A stretch of DNA of 64,000 nt from Nematocida homosporus (Eukaryota; Microsporidia), in the NCBI RefSeq assembly GCF_024244095.1, contig NW_026250682.1:53096-117095 (forward strand), in the 5' to 3' direction. This document shows, piece by piece, positions 35,131-42,259 of this stretch (position 1 is its first letter; each line of letters starts with the position of its first letter). The notes beneath the pieces are model-generated. The model was not told the DNA's origin, did not search any database, and was given only the letters and a program-made list of their open reading frames with translations. A program made the translations under genes and the position numbers.

Positions 35131-35673
35131 ATGCTCTACCAACTCTTCTTTCTTCTTACTAGCCTAACTGGCTGGTTAGCCTTCTTCTTCCAACGCGAAA
35201 AGACTCTACACGGCCGCAATTTAGCTAAGCAAGGCATCCACAAGGACGCCTTCATCTTTTTCTATCTCAATGGCTTACTCTGGGCCTTTTTCTTAGCTCT
35301 ACGTCATTCTATTACAGGAAGTGCTCGCCTCATGATCATTCATTTACTACGACGAACATTTGAGTCAGCCCTCTACTCTTACAACTGCAAGAGCAAAATG
35401 TCCCGAATTCATTGGATTGGAGGTCTTCTCTACTATCCCCTAATTGTTGCCCGTTCATTCAACAACGACCATCCGCTTCCTTCTTTATTTGTACTAGCCT
35501 CACTCGGCCAAGCCATCTCTCACTACCTTCTCTTCCGCAAAGGTCGGTTCACCTATTACACCCACTACCTCTGTGAATCACTCATCCACTACTCCATTGT
35601 CCAAGACATCACCCATGTCACCTGGATCACTACCTTCTCTCTCATCAATGCCATCAACCGTACCTTCAAATAA
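35131..35673 (+). CDS. Polyprenol reductase-like (SRD5A3/DFG10) membrane protein
   Basis: Steroid 5-alpha-reductase family; the SRD5A3/Dfg10 branch reduces polyprenol to dolichol in the ER, supplying the lipid for mannosylation. The ATG at 35131 gives 180 residues. The family core is present: LHGRNLAKQGIHKDAF, MIIHLLRRTFESALYSYNCK followed by KMSRIHWIGGLLYYP (compare HLxRRxxE...SKMHxxHYxxGxxFY), and the C-terminal FTYYTHYLCESLIHYSI matching the conserved Y(V)SCPHYxxEI segment. Several hydrophobic helices span it. It is much shorter than the usual about 300 residues, lacking N-terminal helices. The stop codon overlaps AATAAA. Confidence 0.75.
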   Translation: MLYQLFFLLTSLTGWLAFFFQREKTLHGRNLAKQGIHKDAFIFFYLNGLLWAFFLALRHSITGSARLMIIHLLRRTFESALYSYNCKSKMSRIHWIGGLLYYPLIVARSFNNDHPLPSLFVLASLGQAISHYLLFRKGRFTYYTHYLCESLIHYSIVQDITHVTWITTFSLINAINRTFK

Positions 35674-35961
35674 ACCTATTCCTTAGAACACCACCCCACC
35701 CCACACCACCCCATCTAATTTAGTATTCACATCACTCCACCACCCCATCACCAACCCAACTCAATACCAACTTAATAATAAACAGAACAATAACACCTCT
35801 AACTTAATAATTTACTTATCCCACCAACCCAATACACTTCAACACTATCCAATTACACACAATACCATTATAACACCACCCTAACCCACTCAATCTAACC
35901 CAATACTAACTCAATCTAACCCAATACTAACTCAATCTAACCTAAACTCAACTCAATATGT

Positions 35962-36215
35962 AAGAAATTTGCGACCCCCTGTTCAGTGGTAATTGGAAGC
36001 TTTCGAGAGGGGTTCGCCCTTAGGAAGGTCTGAGAGTAGCATACACCGGATCGAAATGGTCAAAGAAGAGATTCTTATGGTGGCAGCTGACCAGAAAGTC
36101 CTGTTTAGTCCTTACAGACTGAGCAGTTGAGAGGGCTGTTGCTAGCTGGATAGTTAAATCGAAAGGTGAAGGCCTGAGTCTTCATAACCCAATTCAGACT
36201 ACTCTCCAAATACCC
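35962..36215 (+). ncRNA. RPR1: RNase P RNA
   Basis: Catalytic RNA of nuclear RNase P, which trims tRNA 5' leaders. Recognised from conserved eukaryotic blocks: CTGTTCAGTGG near the 5' end (CR-I), GGAAGGTCTGAGAGTAG (compare GGGAAGGTCTGAGACTAG in human H1 RNA, CR-II/III region), ACAGACTG (CR-IV), and the 3' block CATAACCCAATTCAGACTAC (CR-V), which is essentially identical to human H1 RNA. The last block continues CTCTCC. A run of six T follows at 36216, as expected for RNA polymerase III. The ends are approximate; the 5' end was set where ATTTG could pair with CAAAT near the 3' end. It is about 250 nt, compact for the family. Confidence 0.93.
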
Positions 36216-36221
36216 TTTTTT
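36216..36221 (+). terminator. Pol III T-run terminator of RNase P RNA
   Basis: Six T directly after the RNase P RNA 3' block, only ten bases before the ATG of the next protein gene. Confidence 0.8.
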
Positions 36222-36231
36222 ATTTAAGCTC

Positions 36232-36729
36232 ATGAGTGTTCGTGGATATTGTTCCTTGCCCGAAGAAGATTTGCCGATTGTAAATGATTGTCCATTAGAG
36301 TATGTCCTAAGTCCGCAACAGACTGCTAAGGTATCAGAAGAACCAATTGCATCTGAAACTCTCTTTTTACCCAATTCTTTGATTGAGAGTCTTACAGCTG
36401 GTATTGCTGTTGATGAGTGTTTCAGTCGGACGACCAATCCTTTACCACCCAGTCATAGACAGCACGAACAAGAGGAGGTTGAGTACGAAATACCTATTGA
36501 CTTAAGTACATCTGCTGAGTATGAAATGGTAGCTATTGAAGGAGTGAATGAAAGAGAAGAGATTCAATCGATCAAGCCAATTAGTGCTACACAGTATACA
36601 ATGACTCTAACCAACCGTACAGTTACTTTAGCTTGTTCCTCCCTTGATAACAGCACCTATGTAGTAGTCGATTTAAGTGGCCAGCTCATTCCCATTCAAA
36701 AGGTAGCCACCACTCGTGTCACCAAGTAG
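36232..36729 (+). CDS. Hypothetical protein, 165 aa
   Basis: Not recognised. It starts with ATG ten bases after the RNase P terminator, so its own promoter must overlap the RNA gene. The protein is acidic, without signal peptide or membrane span; the first 90 residues look disordered (NPLPPSHRQHEQEEVEYEIP), and the last 50 look like beta strands (YTMTLTNRTVTLACSSL, STYVVVDLSGQLIPIQKVA). AATAAA lies near 36753 in its 3' flank. The mixed composition and position suggest a real gene; no function is proposed. Confidence 0.6.
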   Translation: MSVRGYCSLPEEDLPIVNDCPLEYVLSPQQTAKVSEEPIASETLFLPNSLIESLTAGIAVDECFSRTTNPLPPSHRQHEQEEVEYEIPIDLSTSAEYEMVAIEGVNEREEIQSIKPISATQYTMTLTNRTVTLACSSLDNSTYVVVDLSGQLIPIQKVATTRVTK

Positions 36730-37202
36730 GACCAGTCTCTTCCATCTACTTAAATAAAGATAAGGATATATTGGGTTAGTATTAAGTTGGGTTTGGGTTA
36801 GGGTGGAGTTGGGTTTGAGTTGTGTTGATGTAGTGTAGTGTAGTGTAATGTAGTACTCAATACTAACCCAATAGGGATGTCTTTTATTGAGTAAATAAGG
36901 GTGGATGAGTATGACGTCATACCAAGTTAGTATTATTTTAGTACTACTAAGTAGTGTGTACTAAGTAGTGATCAGATTGATTGCTGTAGTCGTATGGCAG
37001 TACTACAGCTAGTATTCAAATCGAATTAGGTGTTATTGGGTTAGTATTATACTCCATTCCATTAACCTAATACATATCTTATATCAACTTATCTCAACAT
37101 AACCCAATACTAACTTAACTCAATTCAACCAAATACATATCTTAACTTAACTAAATACTAATACATAATGCAATGTGAATGTTTAATAAAGAAGAGACTT
37201 GT
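36730..37202. other. Intergenic, 473 bp, with element B part
   Basis: TTGGGTTAGGGTGGAGTTGGG tracts, then element B copy 2 (36875-37012), then ATACTAACTTAACTCAATTC repeats leading to the SUMO stop. No gene seen. Confidence 0.6.
36875..37012 (+). repeat. Dispersed element B, copy 2 (partial)
   Basis: TTTATTGAGTAAATAAGGGT, GAGTATGACGTCATACCAAG, ACTACTAAGTAGTGTGTACT and GTCGTATGGCAGTACTAC. Lacks the left block (ATTCCTTGAG...) seen in other copies. Confidence 0.75.
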
Positions 37203-37493
37203 TTAGCCACCTACTTGGGCTGAATAGACATCAATTATATCAGAATCAGCCATTTCTAGCTGGTCTGGAGTCTCAGATTCACCCAAAGTCCGATTGTTGT
37301 AACTAAAGCGAAGTTTAGCTTGACTGCCAATACGACGAGTGTACTCATCAAAGACCTTCTTAAGCATCGTAGTCTTTTTCAAACGATAGGACCAAATCGC
37401 ACCACTTTCATCTCTTAAGCGAATAACTAATGTATTAGTTGGTTCTTTAGTAGTTTCCTTCTTAGGATGCTCATTAAGTTCTTCTATTCTCAT
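37203..37493 (-). CDS. SMT3: SUMO, encoded without a C-terminal propeptide
   Basis: Small ubiquitin-like modifier. It has 96 residues: a charged flexible N-terminus, then the ubiquitin fold (NTLVIRLRDESGAIWSYRLKKTTMLKKVFDEYTRRIG, LRFSYNNRTLGESETPDQLEMADSDIIDVYSAQVGG). The SUMO-type segment DxxD.IDV and the final GG are clear. The stop codon directly follows the di-glycine, so the precursor tail normally removed by an Ulp protease is absent. The N-terminus has no obvious consensus lysine site. Expected in the nucleus, conjugated by Ubc9. Confidence 0.93.
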   Translation of the reverse strand: MRIEELNEHPKKETTKEPTNTLVIRLRDESGAIWSYRLKKTTMLKKVFDEYTRRIGSQAKLRFSYNNRTLGESETPDQLEMADSDIIDVYSAQVGG

Positions 37494-37825
37494 TTTTTTA
37501 CCCCCTGCTTAGTGATGAATAACTATAAGTCGGCTGTAATGAGCATTAGTCATAGTTACACTGAAAGCCTTTTATATTAATATCTTATTGCGTTTAGTTT
37601 AGATTGTGTTTGATTTAGTTTAGTTTAGTATAGTGTTTGGTTTAGTTTAGTATAGTGTTTAGATTGGGTTGGTTTTAGTATTGGCTTAATTTAGTATTCA
37701 GTTTAGGTTAGATTGGTTTTAGATTGGGTTGGTTTTAGACTGGCTTAATTTAGTATTCATTTATATTGCGTTGACTTAATTTAGATGGACTTGATTTGGT
37801 AGTTGGTTAAGTAAATACTAAGTAG
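37494..37825. other. Intergenic, 332 bp, T/G-rich repeats
   Basis: GTTTAGTTTAGTATAGTGTTTG and AGATTGGGTTGGTTTTAG units repeat across 37590-37740. No gene seen. Confidence 0.6.
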
Positions 37826-38419
37826 TTAGTGCTTGGCATCAGGACGTTTGAAGAGACATGCGGCTAGGTTCTTGAGGGTGCGGAGGAGTTTGCCTTCTTT
37901 CTTGGGTGGATGGACGTAGGAGAAGCGGTGGACTTTTTGGAGGACGAATTTAAGGGAAGTTTCGGAGATGTCTATGTTGTGGTCGAAGACATGGAGAAGA
38001 ATACGTTCGTAGGCATTAATTTGGGACTTGTCCATCATAAGAATGTTGGCCCAGGTACGGTTGATGTAAACGCGGTCTACTAAGTATTTAGAGGCTATAA
38101 TTAGGCAAATAGAAAAGAGAGTCGCACTGTTCTCGCAAAGTTGAAGGCAGGTATCTATCTTCTTTTGAAGTTCTTCCCGTTGAAAGATATGGGCTTCCAT
38201 TTCTTCACGGAGACTGCCTATGTACTGGGCAGCCTTTTCTCGAGCTGATACGGCTAGATATAAAGCACAAAGCACAACTGGCATAGAAAGACTGGCCCGT
38301 TTGATGATATAGGAAATATGTGATGAAGAAGCCTCGCCAGTCTCTGCAGAGTAGATCTTTCCAATGGTAGCACAAAGAACTTCGTTTGGGGCCAGGGCTA
38401 GTTTCTCTTCATTGTTCAT
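37826..38419 (-). CDS. Pho80/Pcl-type cyclin
   Basis: Cyclin of the PHO80 group, partner of a Pho85/Cdk5-like kinase. The ATG at 38419 gives 197 residues. The cyclin box is visible: SMPVVLCALYLAVSAREK, LFSICLIIASKYLVDRVYINRTWANILMMDKSQINAYERILLHVFDHNIDIS, matching the FxxxLxxAxKxxxDxxYxNxxxAxxxGxxxxElNxLExxFLxxxxxxLxV pattern of Pho80-like cyclins (Gly-Glu replaced here). The C-terminus is basic. The specific kinase partner and pathway are unknown. Confidence 0.8.
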   Translation of the reverse strand: MNNEEKLALAPNEVLCATIGKIYSAETGEASSSHISYIIKRASLSMPVVLCALYLAVSAREKAAQYIGSLREEMEAHIFQREELQKKIDTCLQLCENSATLFSICLIIASKYLVDRVYINRTWANILMMDKSQINAYERILLHVFDHNIDISETSLKFVLQKVHRFSYVHPPKKEGKLLRTLKNLAACLFKRPDAKH

Positions 38420-38978
38420 GTTAGTATCTCCGCATTCGCTTGGTGAATACCCCAAATTCGTTTATTGGCCCATTTGATCAGCCACCAACTCCCTTCAATC
38501 CCCCGCCATTCACCAATCAAATACCAATCAACTTCAATTCCAGACCCAATATTTGAGTTAGTATTTAGATAGCACCTACTTGACATTACATCGCACTTAT
38601 CGCAACCCAACTTACGCCACCACCAAAATTGAACTAGTTTTGATAACTACACAATTATACAACTCAAGATAGCATAACATAACGTAACATAACTCAGTCA
38701 CAACTTAACATAACTTAATTCAATACAACCCAATACTTAACTCAGTCACAACATAACATAACATCACTCAACTCAATCTAAACCAAACATAATACTTAAC
38801 TTAACACAACCCAATCTCAACTAAACCCATCACAACCCAAACCAAACTTAACTCAGTCACAACTTAACTCAATTCAATTCAACATAACACAACCCAATCT
38901 CAACTAAACCCACCACAACCCAAACCAAACTTAACTTAACACAATACTAACTCAAACTAAGCACTCATTTATTGCTAA
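38420..38978. repeat. Intergenic, 559 bp, C/A-rich low complexity
   Basis: From about 38640 the sequence is made of AACATAACATAACTC, CACAACCCAATCTCAACTAA and ACTTAACTCAGTCAC repeats, with some longer blocks duplicated (for example ACCCAAACCAAACTTAACT twice, near 38837 and 38918). No gene seen. An AATAAA for RPT4 is on the minus strand just after its stop. Confidence 0.7.
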
Positions 38979-40148
38979 TTAGACCTTCTTGTAATCCATC
39001 CGGCCTTCGAGCTTCTTTTGCTCAGCTATCTTTCTTACACTACGAGTGAGATCATCTTGCGTGATAAAGTCCCTATCCTCTCGAATAGCTAACATACCTG
39101 CCTCACTACATACATTCCTTAAATCCGCCCCGTTAAATCCATGCGCCATCTTAACCAAACTGTCATAGTCTATCTCACCGCGCTTCTCCATCTTCTCCGA
39201 ATGAATCTTAAGAATCTCCAATCGACCTTGGGCCGTAGGTAGAGGTATTTCAATCTTCCGATCTAACCTCCCCGGTCGTAGTAAGGCTGGATCTAAAATA
39301 TCCGGCCGATTAGTCGCCATAATGACCTTAACTCGACCCAACTCTTCAAACCCATCCATTTGATTAAGCAACTCCATCAAAGTCCTTTGCACCTCCCGAT
39401 CAGACGAGTTAGAATCAGAAGACCTTTTCCCACCAATCGCATCAATTTCATCTAAAAAGATAACACAAGGCTGATTAGCTTTAGCATAAGCAAACATTTC
39501 TCTAATCATTCTACTACTCTCACCAATATACTTCTCAATGATAGCTGAACTAACTACCTTTAAGAAATTAGAGTCTAAAGTAGCTGCTACCGCCCGGGCC
39601 AGTAGAGTCTTACCCGTCCCAGGTGGACCGTAAAGAAGTACTCCTTTAGGCGGTGAAATTCCCACCCGCTTAAAGATCTCTGGATTTTTAATGGGTAGTT
39701 CAATCACTTCCCGAATTTCTCTTATCTGGTCGGCTAATCCACCAATCTTATCAAAAGAAACCTCACCTGGCTTCTCAATGGACATAGAATAAACTAAAGG
39801 ATCTACTTCCCGTGGTAAATATCGCATAATAGTTAGAGTAGTTATATCTAAAGCTACTCGGGCTCCTAAAACCAATAAATCTCTAGGAATAGTCTTCCTA
39901 GCACCTACAATATACCTTGGTCCTTGTGACGTCTTGACAATAAACCTTTCGTCATCTAGTTGCTTAAGTACTTCTCCTACCATCTGGCCAACACTTTGCA
40001 AGGCATCGATATCCTTTTCAGTCTTCTCGAACTCTTTCTCTAAGGACTTCATAGCCTGACCCATTTCCTTCATTGTAGATAAGGCATTACTATGATCAGT
40101 GGTTGCTTTATGGTATTGTAATAAGGCTTCCCGCTTCTCTTCGTCCAT
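38979..40148 (-). CDS. RPT4: 26S proteasome ATPase subunit Rpt4
   Basis: AAA ATPase of the 19S base ring, unfolding substrates for the proteasome. It has 389 residues. The N-terminal coiled coil (1-60) runs into LQSVGQMVGEVLKQL, then the OB domain (FIVKTSQGPRYIVGARK, VALDITTLTIMRYLPREVDPLVY), which is nearly identical to Rpt4/PSMC6. AAA motifs: Walker A GPPGTGKT (174-181), Walker B IFLDEID (230-236), sensor TNRPD, arginine fingers in LLRPGRLDRKIE. The C-terminal HbYX motif is absent, as usual for Rpt4, and the end DYKKV matches the family's DYKPV. The most conserved gene in the window. Confidence 0.97.
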   Translation of the reverse strand: MDEEKREALLQYHKATTDHSNALSTMKEMGQAMKSLEKEFEKTEKDIDALQSVGQMVGEVLKQLDDERFIVKTSQGPRYIVGARKTIPRDLLVLGARVALDITTLTIMRYLPREVDPLVYSMSIEKPGEVSFDKIGGLADQIREIREVIELPIKNPEIFKRVGISPPKGVLLYGPPGTGKTLLARAVAATLDSNFLKVVSSAIIEKYIGESSRMIREMFAYAKANQPCVIFLDEIDAIGGKRSSDSNSSDREVQRTLMELLNQMDGFEELGRVKVIMATNRPDILDPALLRPGRLDRKIEIPLPTAQGRLEILKIHSEKMEKRGEIDYDSLVKMAHGFNGADLRNVCSEAGMLAIREDRDFITQDDLTRSVRKIAEQKKLEGRMDYKKV

Positions 40149-40628
40149 AACAATAAAATAATAGGGAGATTATATTACATTGACATTGACATTGCGTTGA
40201 GTTAGTATTGAGTTGAGTTAGTATTGAGTTAGTATTGAGTTGAGTTGAGTTTAGTGTGGTTTGGTTTGGTATGGTGTGGTGTGGTTTGGTATGGCGCAAT
40301 GTATTGAGTTAGTTCAGTTAAGTTATGTCTTGTAATCTAATACTAACCCAATACTAAACCGATTGCAATACTAATATCATAATGGGGGTGTAAGTAGACT
40401 AATACGCATACTAATACGCACACCAACACATACTAACCTAATACGCATACCAATACTAACCCAACCTAATGTGTGCTTATTTAATCATTGTGGGTTGTAA
40501 TTTACTGGTAGTTAATTAGAGTGATGAGTACGTAGCTAAGAAAGTTAGTTATAATGTAAGCTAGTCATAATAGTAGGTGGTTAAATAAGTAGTTAAACAT
40601 TAAGTAGTTAGGTCTTACTAGAAAAGGT
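40149..40628. other. Intergenic, 480 bp, no gene seen
   Basis: GTTGAGTTAGTATTGAGTTG and GTGTGGTTTGGTATGG repeats next to the RPT4 start, then ATACGCATACTAATACGC repeats (about 40395-40445), then unique AT-rich sequence before the next gene. Confidence 0.6.
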
Positions 40629-41378
40629 ATGCGGTTTAATGGTGAGATGATGGGTTATATGGAAGCTTACTTGAAAGAGATAAAGATTTGGCGGTTGCTT
40701 AGTGAGTGGAAAAGAGAGACGATTATTGGTACTTTGCAGATGAATAGTAGATGCCGGGAATGGTTTTACTTGGTGCAGCTGGCTCTTGGTCGTACGGCCT
40801 TGGACCAGGAAGTAGATAGGTACTCGTCAGGGATGTACACCCTTCTGAAGAATCGAGCTAAGGCTTTGGGATACTCGGTGGCGGAAATAAGCAATATTCA
40901 GCGGGTGGAAGCTCGTTTGACCAGGCGGTTCTGGAGTCTTTACTTGGAATGGGCTCCGGTTATTCTCAGAGAAACAACCCGGACTAAGCAGTACTTACAC
41001 GCGAAAAGTAGCATAGACCTGCCTTATTTGCACGAGCTAAGAACTCCACTTAGTGATTACTTGATTGAACGTGTCTTAGTGCAAACTTTACCTGCTAATG
41101 TTCGGGTGTACTTCATTGGCCCAACTCAGTCCACCTTAATTATTTGGCTAGCCCAGAAGGATCCCTTTGGTCTACCACGGCTTAAGTACTTACAACGGAC
41201 AATCCGAGTAGTGGTGCTAGTAGAGAACGAGCAAACACTAACTTGGGCCCAATTAGCTACTTTACGCGGTATCTTTGGCCAAGCAGTGGTCCAAAAAAAG
41301 ATGGTCCTACCGAGGATCGAACTCGGGTTACGGGATTCAAAGTCCCGGGTGCTACCGCTACACCATAGGACCTCATGA
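40629..41378 (+). CDS. Hypothetical protein whose 3' end is antisense to tRNA-Gln
   Basis: Not recognised. It is 249 residues if translated to the first stop. It is helical and basic, without signal peptide (MRFNGEMMGYMEAYLKEIKIW; VEARLTRRFWSLYLEWAPVIL; LPANVRVYFIGPTQSTLIIWLA). From codon 225 on, the frame runs antisense through a whole tRNA-Gln gene and its T7 terminator, so the last 25 residues (VLPRIELGLRDSK and so on) are reverse tRNA sequence. The ordinary protein part ends near QAVVQKK. Either the tRNA invaded the 3' end and the reading frame now uses it, or the annotated end is a recent extension. Confidence 0.6.
   Translation: MRFNGEMMGYMEAYLKEIKIWRLLSEWKRETIIGTLQMNSRCREWFYLVQLALGRTALDQEVDRYSSGMYTLLKNRAKALGYSVAEISNIQRVEARLTRRFWSLYLEWAPVILRETTRTKQYLHAKSSIDLPYLHELRTPLSDYLIERVLVQTLPANVRVYFIGPTQSTLIIWLAQKDPFGLPRLKYLQRTIRVVVLVENEQTLTWAQLATLRGIFGQAVVQKKMVLPRIELGLRDSKSRVLPLHHRTS
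41293..41299 (-). terminator. Pol III T-run terminator of tRNA-Gln
   Basis: Seven A on the plus strand (seven T on the tRNA strand) two bases beyond the tRNA 3' end. Confidence 0.8.
41302..41372 (-). tRNA. trnQ(UUG): tRNA-Gln (anticodon TTG)
   Basis: A complete cloverleaf of 71 nt including the discriminator A. The acceptor stem GGTCCTA pairs with TAGGACC, the D arm GTGT/GCAC encloses AGCGGTA, the anticodon stem CGGGA/TCCCG encloses CTTTGAA, and the T arm CCGAG/CTCGG encloses TTCGATC. The anticodon TTG reads CAA. No intron, and no encoded CCA. The internal A and B boxes (TGTAGCGGTAGCA; GAGTTCGATCC) fit pol III. The gene sits antisense inside the 3' end of the plus-strand frame at 40629. Confidence 0.96.
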
Positions 41379-41569
41379 GTTGCCAAGCCAAGCCATAGAC
41401 TGGGAAGTCTTGAACTACCACCTCCTCTCTACCTATCACAGCCCATAAATAAAGACACCCATATTCAGCCACTACATCCAATTAGCATTGCATATCGCAT
41501 ATTTCAACACCTCACTCCACCCCAACCCAATACTAACCCAACTCCACTCCACTTAAATCACATTTATTG

Positions 41570-42247
41570 TTAAGCATCAGGATGGTAGTGCTGGAACACT
41601 TTAGCCCAGTAGGCATGGCCTTCCTTTTCAATGGCATAGATAAGACTTTGGGTTATTTGGCCTAATTTAGCCTTCTGAATGTAATCATAAGCAATAACGT
41701 ACTTGCAAATCCGTTTAGTGGCTACAACCAACCCTTCCTTAGCATTATGAACTAACAAAACCATCAAGTAATCACTTACCCCCACAGCTTCCTTTAAACT
41801 CAATGCATGCATTAAATATTCAATAGTTGTATCCGATTGCGATAGTAAACCCAATAAATCACTCTCTACGGCCTGTAACTCTGGAGGAGCATCTGTAGCC
41901 AGGAATACGGTTTCTTCTTCTGTTTCACAACTTTGTTTTTGATTTTGATCTGATAAATTATTCTTGTCCTTATCATTGTTTTGATTTTGATTTTGATCAG
42001 AAATAGTTGTTTTTGAATAAATTTCCACAATCTCTTCCTTAGTCAGTTGATTGATTTTTTCTATCTCTTTTTCTTCTTCTTTTGTTCTGATTTCCTTTTT
42101 CTCTATCTCTTCTTTCCTTTTTAGGAGAATTTCTTTGATATCCTGCCGTCTTTGCTCTTGCCAGGCCTGAATAGACTTAGTATCAATATTTGGATGTTCG
42201 GGCATATCTTCAGAAGCTAAGAGTTGTTCGTATAAGCGATAGTCCAT
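41570..42247 (-). CDS. Hypothetical protein with charged coiled coil
   Basis: Not recognised. The ATG at 42247 gives 225 residues; the longer frame lies antisense to the divergent gene. Residues 35-85 form a Lys/Glu-rich helix (QRRQDIKEILLKRKEEIEKK), then a Gln/Asn/Asp spacer (SDQNQNQNNDKDKNNLSD), then a helical C-terminal domain of about 110 residues (PPELQAVESDLLGLLSQSDT; SDYLMVLLVHNAKEGLVVATKR; LGQITQSLIYAIEKEGHAYW). An AATAAA follows the stop. Only 12 bp separate its start from the divergent gene at 42260. Confidence 0.7.
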   Translation of the reverse strand: MDYRLYEQLLASEDMPEHPNIDTKSIQAWQEQRRQDIKEILLKRKEEIEKKEIRTKEEEKEIEKINQLTKEEIVEIYSKTTISDQNQNQNNDKDKNNLSDQNQKQSCETEEETVFLATDAPPELQAVESDLLGLLSQSDTTIEYLMHALSLKEAVGVSDYLMVLLVHNAKEGLVVATKRICKYVIAYDYIQKAKLGQITQSLIYAIEKEGHAYWAKVFQHYHPDA

Positions 42248-42259
42248 TAAAAATTTAAA

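Noticed and set aside
41257..41481. 74-codon minus-strand frame near the tRNA
   Set aside because: Covers the tRNA-Gln gene and its flanks; no protein features.
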